A stretch of DNA of 64,000 nt from Marinirhabdus sp963793275 (GCA_963793275.1 CAWBZL010000004.1:186001-250000), one strand, 5' to 3'; counted from the stretch's first letter, positions 34,358-44,080 are shown. A program made the numbers and translations. The notes: generated by a model not told the origin, from the letters alone.

Positions 34358-36004
34358 CTAAAATTTAAAACTCAATCCACTATACACGCCTAAGTAATAG
34401 GGTCTGAAGTCTACACCGCTGCTTGTATAGGGATTGAGTTGATACTTGAACATTGGTTCAATATTAAACCTAAATTTTTCGCTTAGTTGGTAATTAAAGC
34501 CAAGCCCAATGTTCGAAGTAAAACTTATTGAATTTAAATTATTTGCTTCTCCTAAGACGGTTCTAAAATCTCCGTCGCTTACTGTTATTTCATTATTTCC
34601 AAGGAATAAGGTACTCATACCCCCAATTACATTTATACCAAACTTTTTACTTAAAACAGCATATTTAAGTTCTAGTGGTACTTCGTAATATTGTAATTGC
34701 TGGCTAAGCTCTGCGTTGCCACCCGTAGATTTTGGAACAATATTGTTAAACTCACCTCCTGCTATGCCTGGACGGATAGAACCTTTGTCAAAAACGGTGG
34801 TAATTGCATTTCTTCCGGTACCGTAATCTACATTTTTTAGGGCAAATGTTGGAGGCGCACTAGCTACTTGCACATCTCCCGTTGCGTAACTTAGATTTAC
34901 ATTATTTACACCAGAGCGCACAGTTAATTTTTCGCTTATAGCATAATCTACAGCAACCCCATAACTTAAGTTTACATCCCCGCTTTGTGAGTTGTCATTA
35001 AACATAGGATCTAAAGAAGAGCCGCCAGATAAAGAACTATAATAAACAGGGCCTACATTAGGAGAAACCGCCCATCTATTTGAAGGGCCTTCTTTTACCG
35101 CAACTGCATCTTCAAGTTTTTTATTTTCTTCAATAACATCGAAAATAGATTTTTTATTTGCTGAAGGAATTTCGGTTTCTGAAGTTTCGGTCACAGCACT
35201 ATTAGTATCTATAGTTTTAGTAGGGTCTACACTATTTTTTTCTGAGGAATTTAAAACTTCAGTATTTTTTTCAGTTTTGGTAGTAGTAGCAACCGCCTCA
35301 GTACCTGAAACTACCGCATTGGGATCCTTCACCAAGGGGTTTTGGGTAGTCTCAGAGGATTTTTGAGTAGCATTTTTAGGTTTGTTCGAGGTTGCTACGG
35401 CTTCAGTTTTCGCGTTATAGATAGTTGAAGCCTTCTTTGGCTGGTTGTAGTCTTTATTAGTCTTTTTGTTTGTTGTAGTATTTGGGTCACTATTCGCCGT
35501 AGTCGCTGCAACTGAAGTTTTTGTTTTATTTATAGTATTATTTTTCTTGTTTGAAGTTTCCGTAACATTGGTAATCCCTTTCTTATCTGAAATATCATTG
35601 GTTTTAGACTGGTTTATGGTGCTATTGGTTTTTTCTGAAGTATTTACTTCGAATTCTTCGGAAGCTACTTCAGTTTTATTGGTGTTGGTCTCATTACTGA
35701 AGATTTTACTCTTTTTAATACCATCTTCAGTCGTGTTTGTATTGTTTTCCGGAGCTGTTTCTTCGGTTACAATCTCGTTAGAGGGAGTTGTGGTTGTAGT
35801 AAAAAGGGAAAGTCCAACTGTAAGTAGCAAGGCAATAAGTGCTGCAACTCCCGCTACGCGCCACCAAAGTGGCAGTACACGGCGCTCTTTATTTTTCTCT
35901 TGCAATTGGGCCTCTATACGGTCCCAAACTGCTGGAGGAGGCGTAGCTTCAAAGTCTTGAAACTGCTCTTTAAAGAGTTGGTCTATGTGTTTTTTATCTT
36001 TCAT
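34358..36004 (-). CDS. Dual-membrane anti-sigma-like protein: cytoplasmic head, one TM, linker, outer-membrane barrel
   Basis: A 548-residue protein with an unusual build. Residues 1-45 form a short cytoplasmic helical head (MKDKKHIDQLFKEQFQDFEA, PPPAVWDRIEAQLQE), 47-68 one inner-membrane helix, about 70-300 a Thr/Asn/Ser/Lys-rich linker without hydrophobic stretches, and about 305-548 a beta-barrel with a terminal aromatic (SGLSFKF). Such a protein could be anchored in both membranes. Its ECF sigma factor partner is encoded just upstream, 68 bases away. The layout matches the Dma (dual membrane-spanning anti-sigma) proteins described in Bacteroides thetaiotaomicron. The head should hold the sigma factor; the barrel may sense outer-membrane state. 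Function is inferred. Confidence 0.75.
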   Translation of the reverse strand: MKDKKHIDQLFKEQFQDFEATPPPAVWDRIEAQLQEKNKERRVLPLWWRVAGVAALIALLLTVGLSLFTTTTTPSNEIVTEETAPENNTNTTEDGIKKSKIFSNETNTNKTEVASEEFEVNTSEKTNSTINQSKTNDISDKKGITNVTETSNKKNNTINKTKTSVAATTANSDPNTTTNKKTNKDYNQPKKASTIYNAKTEAVATSNKPKNATQKSSETTQNPLVKDPNAVVSGTEAVATTTKTEKNTEVLNSSEKNSVDPTKTIDTNSAVTETSETEIPSANKKSIFDVIEENKKLEDAVAVKEGPSNRWAVSPNVGPVYYSSLSGGSSLDPMFNDNSQSGDVNLSYGVAVDYAISEKLTVRSGVNNVNLSYATGDVQVASAPPTFALKNVDYGTGRNAITTVFDKGSIRPGIAGGEFNNIVPKSTGGNAELSQQLQYYEVPLELKYAVLSKKFGINVIGGMSTLFLGNNEITVSDGDFRTVLGEANNLNSISFTSNIGLGFNYQLSEKFRFNIEPMFKYQLNPYTSSGVDFRPYYLGVYSGLSFKF

Positions 36005-36072
36005 TTGTAAGTCCTCTATGGGGGAATGACTTAAGTCTTTAATTGGTAATTCTATTTATTCTTTTTTTCTGG

Positions 36073-36609
36073 TCACTGCTCACTATTTTTATAGGCTTCT
36101 ACTTTCTTTTTCAAAATTCCTCTCGCACGTGCCAGATTGCTCTTAGACGTACCATCGCTAATTCCTAACATTTCGGCGATCTCTTTATGAGCATACCCAT
36201 CCAGAACGTACATAGAAAAAACCAAACGATATCTATCCGGCAATTCCTGGATTATCTGCAATAAGTACTTTAACGGTACTTCACTTTCAATCACAACATC
36301 CTCGTCATCTGGCTGTTCTAGATTTGCCTCCTCCTTAATATTAAAAACTTTTTGCTTCCTATATTTTTGGAGCACCGTATTTACGGTAATGCGTTTCATC
36401 CAGCCTTCAAAAGAGCCTTTATCTTTAAACTGCCCAACTTTATCAAAAATGGTTATAAATGCATCTTGCAGGTTATCCTCGGCCTCCGTACGGTTGGGCG
36501 AATACCGCAAGCAGATGGAAAATAAAACTCCGGAGTATTGTTTGTACAATGTACCTTGGGCTTTTACATCTTGCTGCTTACATTTTTGTATGAGCTCGTC
36601 TAATGTCAA
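36073..36609 (-). CDS. ECF-type RNA polymerase sigma factor
   Basis: A 178-residue sigma-70 family protein with region 2 (RYSPNRTEAEDNLQDAFITI and the FEGWMKRITVNTVLQKYRKQ stretch) and region 4 (LPDRYRLVFSMYVLDGYAHK, then EIAEMLGISDGTSKSNLARA). Regions 1 and 3 are absent, as in ECF factors. It should direct transcription for an envelope response and be held by the downstream trans-envelope partner. The gene order sigma then anti-sigma on one strand is typical. Confidence 0.92.
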   Translation of the reverse strand: MTLDELIQKCKQQDVKAQGTLYKQYSGVLFSICLRYSPNRTEAEDNLQDAFITIFDKVGQFKDKGSFEGWMKRITVNTVLQKYRKQKVFNIKEEANLEQPDDEDVVIESEVPLKYLLQIIQELPDRYRLVFSMYVLDGYAHKEIAEMLGISDGTSKSNLARARGILKKKVEAYKNSEQ

Positions 36610-36721
36610 ACGTAGTTGCTATGGTTAGTTGTTGTTTTGGTTGGTACAACACGTCTATTATCAGGCTTCTACAATGCGTAGATACCCAATAACAGGTAGG
36701 GTTGCGTTAAAAAACGATAAA

Positions 36722-37735
36722 TTATTCGTTTAATGCGGCAATAGAGGCTTTTATTTTGGTTTCCAGTTCTTCCATTAACTCAGGATTGTCCAGCAGCAGG
36801 GCTTTTACAGCGTCCCGTCCTTGTCCAAGTTTCGTGTCGTCATAGCTAAACCATGAGCCTGCTTTTTTAACGATTTCAAAATCTACTCCTAAGTCGATGA
36901 TCTCACCTACTTTAGAAATTCCCTGTCCGTACATAATGTCGAATTCTGCTGTTCTAAAAGGTGGCGCTACTTTGTTCTTCACCACTTTTACACGTGTTTT
37001 GTTTCCTAAAACAGCGCTGTTGCTATCTTTAATTTGTGTAGAACGACGAATATCCAAACGTACCGAACAGTAAAACTTTAATGCGTTTCCACCCGTTGTA
37101 GTTTCAGGATTTCCAAACATAACGCCTATCTTTTCGCGCAACTGGTTAATGAAAATCACCGTACAGTTGGTTTTACTAATAGACCCCGTCAATTTTCTAA
37201 GTGCCTGAGACATTAGACGGGCGTGTAGGCCCATTTTACTGTCTCCCATTTCGCCTTCAATCTCACTTTTGGGTGTAAGGGCTGCAACCGAATCTATCAC
37301 AATAATATCAATAGCTCCACTACGGATTAAATTATCGGTAATTTCCAGGGCTTGCTCTCCGTTATCAGGTTGTGAAATAATGAGGTTTTCTATATCTACG
37401 CCTAATTTTTCGGCATAATAACGATCAAAAGCGTGCTCTGCATCAATAAAGGCTGCGATGCCTCCTTTTTTCTGTGCTTCGGCAATGGCGTGCAATGTTA
37501 AGGTGGTTTTACCCGAAGATTCCGGTCCGTAAATTTCAATAACCCTTCCTCTTGGATAACCGCCTACTCCAAGGGCTACATCCAGCCCTAACGACCCTGT
37601 GGAGATCACTTCTACCTCTTGTACGGCGCGATCGCCCATTTTCATAACAGCGCCTTTTCCGTAGGTTTTGTCCATTTTGTCAAGCGTAAGCTTGAGTGCT
37701 TTTAATTTTGCGTCTTTTTCTTTATCTGTACTCAT
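36722..37735 (-). CDS. recA: Recombinase RecA
   Basis: A 337-residue RecA, the strand-exchange ATPase and SOS co-protease. Walker A is GPESSGKT (residues 70-77); the later NQLREKIGVMFGNPETTTGG loop (L2) and KVVKNKVAPPF are intact. The C-terminal tail is short. The gene stands alone, diverging from trhO. Confidence 0.97.
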   Translation of the reverse strand: MSTDKEKDAKLKALKLTLDKMDKTYGKGAVMKMGDRAVQEVEVISTGSLGLDVALGVGGYPRGRVIEIYGPESSGKTTLTLHAIAEAQKKGGIAAFIDAEHAFDRYYAEKLGVDIENLIISQPDNGEQALEITDNLIRSGAIDIIVIDSVAALTPKSEIEGEMGDSKMGLHARLMSQALRKLTGSISKTNCTVIFINQLREKIGVMFGNPETTTGGNALKFYCSVRLDIRRSTQIKDSNSAVLGNKTRVKVVKNKVAPPFRTAEFDIMYGQGISKVGEIIDLGVDFEIVKKAGSWFSYDDTKLGQGRDAVKALLLDNPELMEELETKIKASIAALNE

Positions 37736-37824
37736 GTGATGTGTTTTTATTGGGAAGTCTGAAGCAGTAAAAATACTATTTCTTTGGCGTTACAACAACC
37801 AGAAGCTGGGTGTAATTGAAGTTT

Positions 37825-37854
37825 TTGTTAACAGTTGGAAAAACTGTAATTTTG
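37825..37854 (+). promoter_or_regulatory. Promoter of trhO
   Basis: TTG (37825-37827), nineteen bases, TAATTTTG (37847-37854): an ideal Bacteroidota -33/-7 pair, 44 bases before the ATG. Confidence 0.7.
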
Positions 37855-37897
37855 TAACTTTAAATTATTTCTTGAACTCCCTAAAAATTAGTATAGC

Positions 37898-38929
37898 ATG
37901 CAACTGTACAATAAAATGAGTGCAAAGGAACGGGCAGATTTGCTGGAAGAAGCCGGTGAAGAACGCGTAACCCTTTCTTTTTACCAATATGCCAATATTG
38001 GAAATCCAGAACTTTTTAGAAACCATTTATTTGTTGCCTGGGACGAGCTGGCTGTGCTAGGTCGTATTTACGTGGCGCACGAAGGCATAAACGCTCAACT
38101 CTCTGTGCCTGCCAGGAACTTCGGAAATTTTAAAACTTTTTTAGACGGCATCTATTTCCTGGAAAATGTACGTCTTAATATCGCTATAGAGCACGACCTG
38201 AAATCGTTTCTAAAGCTGAAAGTAAAAGTGCGCAATAAAATTGTAGCAGACGGATTAAACGATACCACTTTCGACGTCACCAACAAAGGAATTCACGTAG
38301 ATGCCGAAGGTTTTAATCAGCTTCTCGAAGACCCGGATACCGTGTTGGTAGATATGCGAAACCATTACGAAAGCGAGATAGGCCATTTTAAAGGTGCCAT
38401 CACGCCAGATGTTGATACGTTTCGGGATAGTCTGGACATAATAGAAGCAGATCTAAAAGACCACAAAGAAGATAAAAAACTGGTGATGTATTGCACGGGC
38501 GGTATCCGTTGTGAAAAGGCAAGTGCGTATTACAAACACAAAGGATTTAAAAATGTATTTCAGCTGGAAGGCGGTATTATTGAGTATGCGCGTCAAGTTG
38601 AGAACAAAGGTCTGGAAAATAAATTTTTAGGAAAGAATTTTGTCTTCGATCATCGTCGTGGAGAGCGAATTAGTGAAGATATTATATCCAATTGCCACCA
38701 ATGCGGAACCCCTTGCGATACCCACGAAAATTGCGCCAACGAAGCCTGCCATTTATTATTTATTCAGTGTGAAAGCTGTAAAGAAGCTATGCAAAATTGT
38801 TGTTCTATAGAGTGTAAAGAAGTTGTCCAACTTCCTTACGAAGAACAGAAAAAGCTAAGAAGCGGTACCCACAACAGTAATAAAATTTTCAAAAAAGGAA
38901 GAAGCGAAAAACTTAGGTTTAAAAAATGA
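37898..38929 (+). CDS. trhO: tRNA uridine-34 hydroxylase TrhO (YceA, rhodanese family)
   Basis: TrhO uses O2 to hydroxylate uridine at the wobble position of several tRNAs. The 343-residue protein has an N-terminal acylphosphatase-like domain and a rhodanese domain with the active-site loop YCTGGIRCEKA (catalytic Cys199). It ends in a cysteine-rich tail (CHQCG, CDTHENCANEAC, CESC, CC) that probably binds zinc. Bacteria with this enzyme often lack or combine it with the prephenate-dependent TrhP pathway. Confidence 0.92.
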   Translation: MQLYNKMSAKERADLLEEAGEERVTLSFYQYANIGNPELFRNHLFVAWDELAVLGRIYVAHEGINAQLSVPARNFGNFKTFLDGIYFLENVRLNIAIEHDLKSFLKLKVKVRNKIVADGLNDTTFDVTNKGIHVDAEGFNQLLEDPDTVLVDMRNHYESEIGHFKGAITPDVDTFRDSLDIIEADLKDHKEDKKLVMYCTGGIRCEKASAYYKHKGFKNVFQLEGGIIEYARQVENKGLENKFLGKNFVFDHRRGERISEDIISNCHQCGTPCDTHENCANEACHLLFIQCESCKEAMQNCCSIECKEVVQLPYEEQKKLRSGTHNSNKIFKKGRSEKLRFKK

Positions 38930-39250
38930 TGCAAGAAACAGGAGCCAGTTGCCAAGACCTCAAGTTTCTTGAACAGAGCGAAGTGAACGTTTGCTCTTCC
39001 TTGGTTCTAATTTCGATTTTCAGATTTCATTCTTTTACTTTAAAAATTCGTGGCTCGTCGCTCGTACTTCGTAATTTATATTTGGTATCTTTACCTATTA
39101 AATTTTGTTTAATTTTCGAGAGGATGTAATGCTTTTATGGTGTCCGTTAGAGCGCAGTCGAGAACTCAAAGAGTCTCGGTGTTTATAATGCACTTCGACA
39201 CGCTCAGTGTGACAAATTAGCTAAATTCCTCCACTATATATAAAATAATT
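38930..39250. other. Intergenic region between trhO and ricT
   Basis: This stretch of 321 bases has no convincing gene. A 67-codon frame at 38926-39129 overlaps the trhO end and has no protein-like features. The right half holds the dispersed repeat pair described at 39141-39214. A TATCTTTA stretch near 39082 may be a weak -7 site. Confidence 0.5.
39141..39214. repeat. Inverted pair of dispersed TCGA-type repeats
   Basis: TGTCCGTTAGAGCGCAGTCG (39141-39160) faces CACTTCGACACGCTCAGTGT, then GACA (39191-39214), as an imperfect inverted repeat around a 26-base loop. The right arm is close to the usual flavobacterial form (TGTCACACTGAGCGTGTCGA on the other strand). A degenerate relative is at 15819. 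Confidence 0.55.
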
Positions 39251-40528
39251 ATGGGCTGTACCAGCTGTGCCACAGGCGCCAACGGACAGCCAAAGGGATG
39301 CAAGAACAATGGTACTTGCGGCACCGATGGCTGTAACAAATTAACGGTGTTCGACTGGCTTTCAAATATGTCGCTTCCAGGCAACCAGGAACCGTTTAAT
39401 GCGGTGGAAGTTCGTTTTAAAAACGGCCGTAAGCACTTTTATCAAAATCCGGATAAACTTTCTCTTTCTATTGGAGACACCGTAGCAACAGAAGCCTCAC
39501 CAGGTCATGATATTGGGATGGTAACCCTCACAGGGGAATTAGTGCGTGTTCAAATGAAAAAGAAAAAGGAACTTATTGATGTTCCGGCACTTCCAAAAAT
39601 ATACCGAAAAGCCTCTCAAAAAGATATCGATATCTGGCAGGAATGCAGAGATCGCGAGGCTGATATTCAGAAAAGATCGCGTGAGATTGCCATACGTTTG
39701 GGGCTACAAATGAAACTTAGCGATATTGAATTTCAGGGGGATGGTTCTAAAGCAATTTTTTACTACACGGCAGAAGAACGGGTAGATTTCCGTCAGTTAA
39801 TAAAAGAATTTGCGCGTACTTTTAATACGCGTATTGAGATGAAACAAATAGGGCTTCGCCAGGAGGCTGCACGTCTAGGCGGTATTGGCTCCTGCGGTCG
39901 CGAATTGTGCTGTTCTACTTGGTTGACAGATTTCAGATCTGTGAATACTTCGGCAGCAAGATACCAGCAATTAAGTTTAAATCCACAAAAATTAGCGGGG
40001 CAATGTGGAAAGTTGAAATGTTGCCTTAATTATGAATTGGATACCTATTTGGAAGCATTATCTGTTTTTCCGAAGAGCGATGTAAAGCTGAAAACTGAAA
40101 AAGGAAATGCCTATTGCCAAAAAACCGATATCTTTAAAGGACTTATGTGGTTCGTTTACGAAAAAGACGGCATGAACTGGCATACTTTAAAAGTAGAAAA
40201 GGTAAACGAAATTATTGCCATTAATAAAAAAGGAAATACGGTAGCAAGCCTTGAAGAGTATATCGAAGACGTGGCAACTTCAACAGAAAAAGTGTATAGC
40301 GATGTGGTGGGGCAAGATAGCCTTACAAGATTTGACAGACCGAAACGTTCTAAGAATAGTCGCAGAAAGAAAAGCAGCAGCAACCGAAATAAGAGCAACA
40401 CCAAAAGTAGCCCCAAAGGAAATAATAAAAACACAAAAAACACGCAGGGCAAAGGCAATACTCCAAAGCAGGGAAATGCTCAAAACAAAAAAAGAAGACC
40501 AAAACCAAAACCTAAGAACAATGCGTAA
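39251..40528 (+). CDS. ricT: PSP1-domain protein RicT (YaaT-like)
   Basis: A 425-residue protein with an N-terminal cysteine cluster (CTSCATG, CKNNGTCGTDGC), the PSP1 domain (about residues 110-300, with GGIGSCGRELCCSTWL and GQCGKLKCCLNYE) and a basic, Asn/Lys-rich tail. In Bacillus, RicT (YaaT) forms an iron-sulfur complex with RicA and RicF that controls mRNA processing by RNase Y; the role in Bacteroidota is not settled. The cysteines fit Fe-S binding. Its end overlaps gldH by eight bases, so the two are probably translated together. Confidence 0.85.
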   Translation: MGCTSCATGANGQPKGCKNNGTCGTDGCNKLTVFDWLSNMSLPGNQEPFNAVEVRFKNGRKHFYQNPDKLSLSIGDTVATEASPGHDIGMVTLTGELVRVQMKKKKELIDVPALPKIYRKASQKDIDIWQECRDREADIQKRSREIAIRLGLQMKLSDIEFQGDGSKAIFYYTAEERVDFRQLIKEFARTFNTRIEMKQIGLRQEAARLGGIGSCGRELCCSTWLTDFRSVNTSAARYQQLSLNPQKLAGQCGKLKCCLNYELDTYLEALSVFPKSDVKLKTEKGNAYCQKTDIFKGLMWFVYEKDGMNWHTLKVEKVNEIIAINKKGNTVASLEEYIEDVATSTEKVYSDVVGQDSLTRFDRPKRSKNSRRKKSSSNRNKSNTKSSPKGNNKNTKNTQGKGNTPKQGNAQNKKRRPKPKPKNNA

Positions 40529-41009
40529 TGTTTTTGCAGCAATTGTAATAGCAATTCTTTGTTCGGCGTGTGATAGTAATACGGTCTGGAGCGATACTCA
40601 GGCCATTCCCGGAACCTGGGACAAGCAGCAGGAGGTTGTTTTTACCGTACCTTCTTTAGATTCGTTAAAAAAGTACGATGTATTTATAAATCTTAGAAAT
40701 ACCAATGAGTATCCGTTTAACAACTTGTTTTTAATTGCTGCTATCGAATTTCCGCACGGAAAAACAATAACCGATACGCTGGAATACAAAATGGCACACC
40801 CCAATGGCGAATGGATGGGAGAGGGCATTGGCAATGTAAAAGAGAACAAATTATGGCTTAGAGAAAACATCCAGTTTTCTGAAAGTGGAAATTATAACAT
40901 TATTCTAACACAGGCGGTACGCAATAACGGCGAAACTGAAGGCGTTAGCCATTTACCCGGCATCACAGACGTGGGTATTAGTATTGAAGAAGTGACACAA
41001 ACCCCATAA
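40521..41009 (+). CDS. gldH: Gliding motility lipoprotein GldH
   Basis: A 162-residue lipoprotein (signal MRNVFAAIVIAILCSAC, Cys17) of the GldH family, required for gliding in Flavobacterium johnsoniae and linked to the T9SS apparatus in the outer membrane. The ATG at 40521 overlaps the ricT end by eight bases; longer in-frame starts inside ricT lack a signal peptide. The PBP1A gene follows after four bases. Order ricT-gldH-PBP1A is usual in the family. Confidence 0.88.
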   Translation: MRNVFAAIVIAILCSACDSNTVWSDTQAIPGTWDKQQEVVFTVPSLDSLKKYDVFINLRNTNEYPFNNLFLIAAIEFPHGKTITDTLEYKMAHPNGEWMGEGIGNVKENKLWLRENIQFSESGNYNIILTQAVRNNGETEGVSHLPGITDVGISIEEVTQTP

Positions 41010-41013
41010 AGGT

Positions 41014-43332
41014 ATGGCAACTACAAAAAAAGCAAAAAAGAAAAGCACTACAAACCCAAACCGCAAACACGCTAAAACGGTCTGGATTATCTTAGGTGGC
41101 GGAGTTCTCTTATTTTTTCTGGTATTTTTATTCGCTTCGTGGGGTCTTTTTGGAAGTCTTCCGGATGAAACAAGTCTGGAAAACCCTGAGAAAGATCTAG
41201 CAACACAAATAGTTTCTACAGATGGTGTGGTAATAGGTAAGTTTTTTAAAGACAATCGCACCCCGGTTCAGTTTGAAGACTTGCCGGATCACCTGGTAAA
41301 TGCATTGGTGGCTACCGAAGATGTTCGTTTTTATGACCACGCAGGGATAGACGCAAAAGGATCGGTAAGGGCGTTGGCATTTTTGGGTTCCAAAGGAGGG
41401 GCCAGCACAATTACACAACAATTAGCAAAGCAATTTTTTACCGAACAGGTTTCAAGAAATAAATTTCAGCGAGGTGTTCAGAAAATAAAAGAATGGGTTA
41501 TTGCAACCCGCTTGGAACGCAGGTATACAAAAGATGAAATTATTACCATGTATTTCAATACGTACGATTTCCTTAATCTGGCAATAGGTATTGAATCTGC
41601 CGCTAATATTTATTTCGATAAACCTCCTTCAGAATTAACCACTTCAGAGTCTGCCATGTTGGTGGGTATGTTTAAAAACTCATCTTTATATAATCCAATA
41701 AGAAACCCTGTTGGTGTTAAAAACCGAAGAAATGTGGTACTCGCACAAATGGCGAAATACGATTATATTACCGAACAGGTTAAAGATTCGTTGCAAGCCC
41801 TCCCGCTAAATGTTAAATTTACTCCACAGGATCATAACGAAGGATTAGCTACTTATTTTAGAGAATATGTGCGTGGCTACCTGAAAACCTGGGCAAAAGA
41901 AAATCCGAAGCCAGACGGAAGTATCTACGATCTGGATAGTGATGGAATGAAGGTTTTTGTTACAATTGACTCTAAAATGCAGGAATATGCAGAAGATGCC
42001 GCAACCAGGCATATGATAAACCTTCAGAAAGAATTTGATAAACAAAACGAAAAAAACAAAACAGCACCCTTCCGCGATATTACCGAAGAAGAAACCAATG
42101 GAATTATGAATTCGGGAATGCGCCGCAGTGACCGCTGGAGAGAATTGGACAAACAAGGGAAGTCCGATAAGGAGATTATCGCCAGTTTTAAGAAAAAAAC
42201 AAAGATGCGCATTTTTACCTGGGAAAATAAAGAGCGTTATATTGATACTATAATGACCCCAATGGACTCGCTTCGTTATTATAAAAGTATTTTAAGAATG
42301 GGGATGATGTCTATGGACCCAACGACAGGCGAAGTAAAGGCCTGGGTTGGAGGTGCAGATTATAAAAATTTTAAGTACGATATGGTAAAAACAGGTCAGC
42401 GCCAAATAGGCTCTACCTTTAAGCCTTTTGTTTATGCTACTGCTATTGACCAGATGCACATGTCGCCCTGCGATACACTGCCAAACACACCTTATACGAT
42501 AGAACAGGGGAAATATGGATTACTCAAGCCCTGGACGCCTAAAAATGCGGGTGGTGACTCTGGTTCTATGATGAATTTAAAACAAGCTTTAGCACAATCT
42601 GTAAATACCATTACAGCCAGACTAATTGATAGAGTGGGACCAAAACCTGTTATTGACCTCGTTGAAAAAATGGGGGTAGATATTTCCGATATTCCGGAAG
42701 CACCATCCATTGCTTTAGGCACGGCAGATGTTTCTTTGTACGAAATGGTAGGAGCTTACAGCACATTTGCAAACTATGGAGTTTATATAAAACCAACGCT
42801 AATCACAAGAATCGAGGACAAGAACGGGACGGTATTATTCCAAAATGTGCCCGAGACCAGGGATGTGATGAGTGATGAAACTGCGTACGTAACATTAAGT
42901 TTAATGGAAGGTGTTACACAATCCGGTTCTGGAAAAAGATTAAGAGGTACCTGGGGTACAAGTTCACAATTGTATAAAGATGTGATTACCGGATATCCGT
43001 ATGATTTTAAAAACCCAATTGCTGGAAAAACCGGTACCACTCAAAACAATAGTGATGGCTGGTTTATGGGGATTGTTCCTAATTTGGTAACTGGCGTTTG
43101 GGTTGGTGGAGAAGATCGAGCTACACACTTTGGAAGTACTTCCTATGGTCAGGGAGCTACTATGGCACTTCCTATCTGGGGAATGTATATGAAAAGTTGC
43201 TATGCCAATGAAGATTTAAATATTTCAACTCAAGGCTTTAAAAGGCCTAAGGATCTCTCCATTATAACAGATTGTAGTGAATATAAAAACAATGGAGATG
43301 GTGATGGTATTCCAGATGAATTCGATTTTTAA
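41014..43332 (+). CDS. Penicillin-binding protein 1A (bifunctional glycosyltransferase/transpeptidase)
   Basis: A 772-residue class A PBP that polymerises lipid II and cross-links peptide stems. One membrane helix lies at about 23-45, then the GT51 domain (TEDVRFYDHAGID from residue 101, GASTITQQLAKQF), then the transpeptidase with S-T-F-K (near 467-470), SVN and KTGTT (near 671). All catalytic motifs are present. It starts four bases after gldH. Confidence 0.93.
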   Translation: MATTKKAKKKSTTNPNRKHAKTVWIILGGGVLLFFLVFLFASWGLFGSLPDETSLENPEKDLATQIVSTDGVVIGKFFKDNRTPVQFEDLPDHLVNALVATEDVRFYDHAGIDAKGSVRALAFLGSKGGASTITQQLAKQFFTEQVSRNKFQRGVQKIKEWVIATRLERRYTKDEIITMYFNTYDFLNLAIGIESAANIYFDKPPSELTTSESAMLVGMFKNSSLYNPIRNPVGVKNRRNVVLAQMAKYDYITEQVKDSLQALPLNVKFTPQDHNEGLATYFREYVRGYLKTWAKENPKPDGSIYDLDSDGMKVFVTIDSKMQEYAEDAATRHMINLQKEFDKQNEKNKTAPFRDITEEETNGIMNSGMRRSDRWRELDKQGKSDKEIIASFKKKTKMRIFTWENKERYIDTIMTPMDSLRYYKSILRMGMMSMDPTTGEVKAWVGGADYKNFKYDMVKTGQRQIGSTFKPFVYATAIDQMHMSPCDTLPNTPYTIEQGKYGLLKPWTPKNAGGDSGSMMNLKQALAQSVNTITARLIDRVGPKPVIDLVEKMGVDISDIPEAPSIALGTADVSLYEMVGAYSTFANYGVYIKPTLITRIEDKNGTVLFQNVPETRDVMSDETAYVTLSLMEGVTQSGSGKRLRGTWGTSSQLYKDVITGYPYDFKNPIAGKTGTTQNNSDGWFMGIVPNLVTGVWVGGEDRATHFGSTSYGQGATMALPIWGMYMKSCYANEDLNISTQGFKRPKDLSIITDCSEYKNNGDGDGIPDEFDF

Positions 43333-43344
43333 TAACAAAGAAGT

Positions 43345-44046
43345 ATGATTAATAAGAAAGTAACCAACGTAACCGAAGCCTGCAAAGGAGTAAAAGACGG
43401 AATGACCTTTATGCTTGGCGGATTTGGCCTTAGCGGAATTCCAGAAAATGCCATTGCAGAACTGGTGAAACTGAATGTAAAAGAGGTAACCTGTATTTCG
43501 AACAATGCCGGCGTGGACGATTTTGGCCTGGGATTATTACTTCAGAAAAAACAAATCAAAAAAATGATTTCTTCCTACGTAGGAGAAAATGCCGAATTTG
43601 AGCGCCAGATGTTAAGTGGTGAGCTTGAGGTAGAATTAATCCCGCAGGGTACCTTAGCACAACGTGCCAGAGCAGCCCAAAGCGGTATTCCGGCATTTTA
43701 CACACCGGCCGGGTACGGTACTGAAGTTGCTGAAGGAAAGGAAAGTAGAGAGTTTAATGGAAAAATGCATATTCTTGAACACGCATTCAAAGCAGATTTT
43801 GCCTTTGTAAAAGCGTGGAAAGGAGATGAGGCCGGAAACCTTATTTTTAAGGGAACCGCACGTAACTTTAACCCCAATATGGCTGGTGCCGCAACGATAA
43901 CAGTTGCTGAAGTAGAAGAATTAGTGCCTGCAGGAACGTTAGACCCCAACGAAATACACATCCCGGGAATTTTTGTACAACGTATTTTTCAGGGAGAGAA
44001 TTACGAGAAAAGAATAGAACAACGAACGGTAAGAAAAAGACAATAG
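43345..44046 (+). CDS. scoA: 3-oxoacid CoA-transferase subunit A
   Basis: A 233-residue alpha subunit (GGFGLSGIPENAIAELVK near the N-terminus, KGTARNFNPNMAGA later). With subunit B it moves CoA from succinyl-CoA to acetoacetate, feeding ketone bodies or branched-chain breakdown products into acetyl-CoA. It follows PBP1A by only twelve bases but is functionally unrelated to it. Confidence 0.92.
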   Translation: MINKKVTNVTEACKGVKDGMTFMLGGFGLSGIPENAIAELVKLNVKEVTCISNNAGVDDFGLGLLLQKKQIKKMISSYVGENAEFERQMLSGELEVELIPQGTLAQRARAAQSGIPAFYTPAGYGTEVAEGKESREFNGKMHILEHAFKADFAFVKAWKGDEAGNLIFKGTARNFNPNMAGAATITVAEVEELVPAGTLDPNEIHIPGIFVQRIFQGENYEKRIEQRTVRKRQ

Positions 44047-44080
44047 TCTTCGAAATCCGAAATAAAATCGTAAAAATAAT

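Noticed and set aside
35466..35960. Plus-strand frame of 164 codons, Val/Phe/Leu-rich
   Set aside because: It is the antisense image of the Thr/Asn-rich linker of the anti-sigma-like gene.
38926..39129. A 67-codon frame overlapping the end of trhO
   Set aside because: It overlaps the trhO end by four bases, has no domain-like pattern and runs into repeat-rich spacer sequence.
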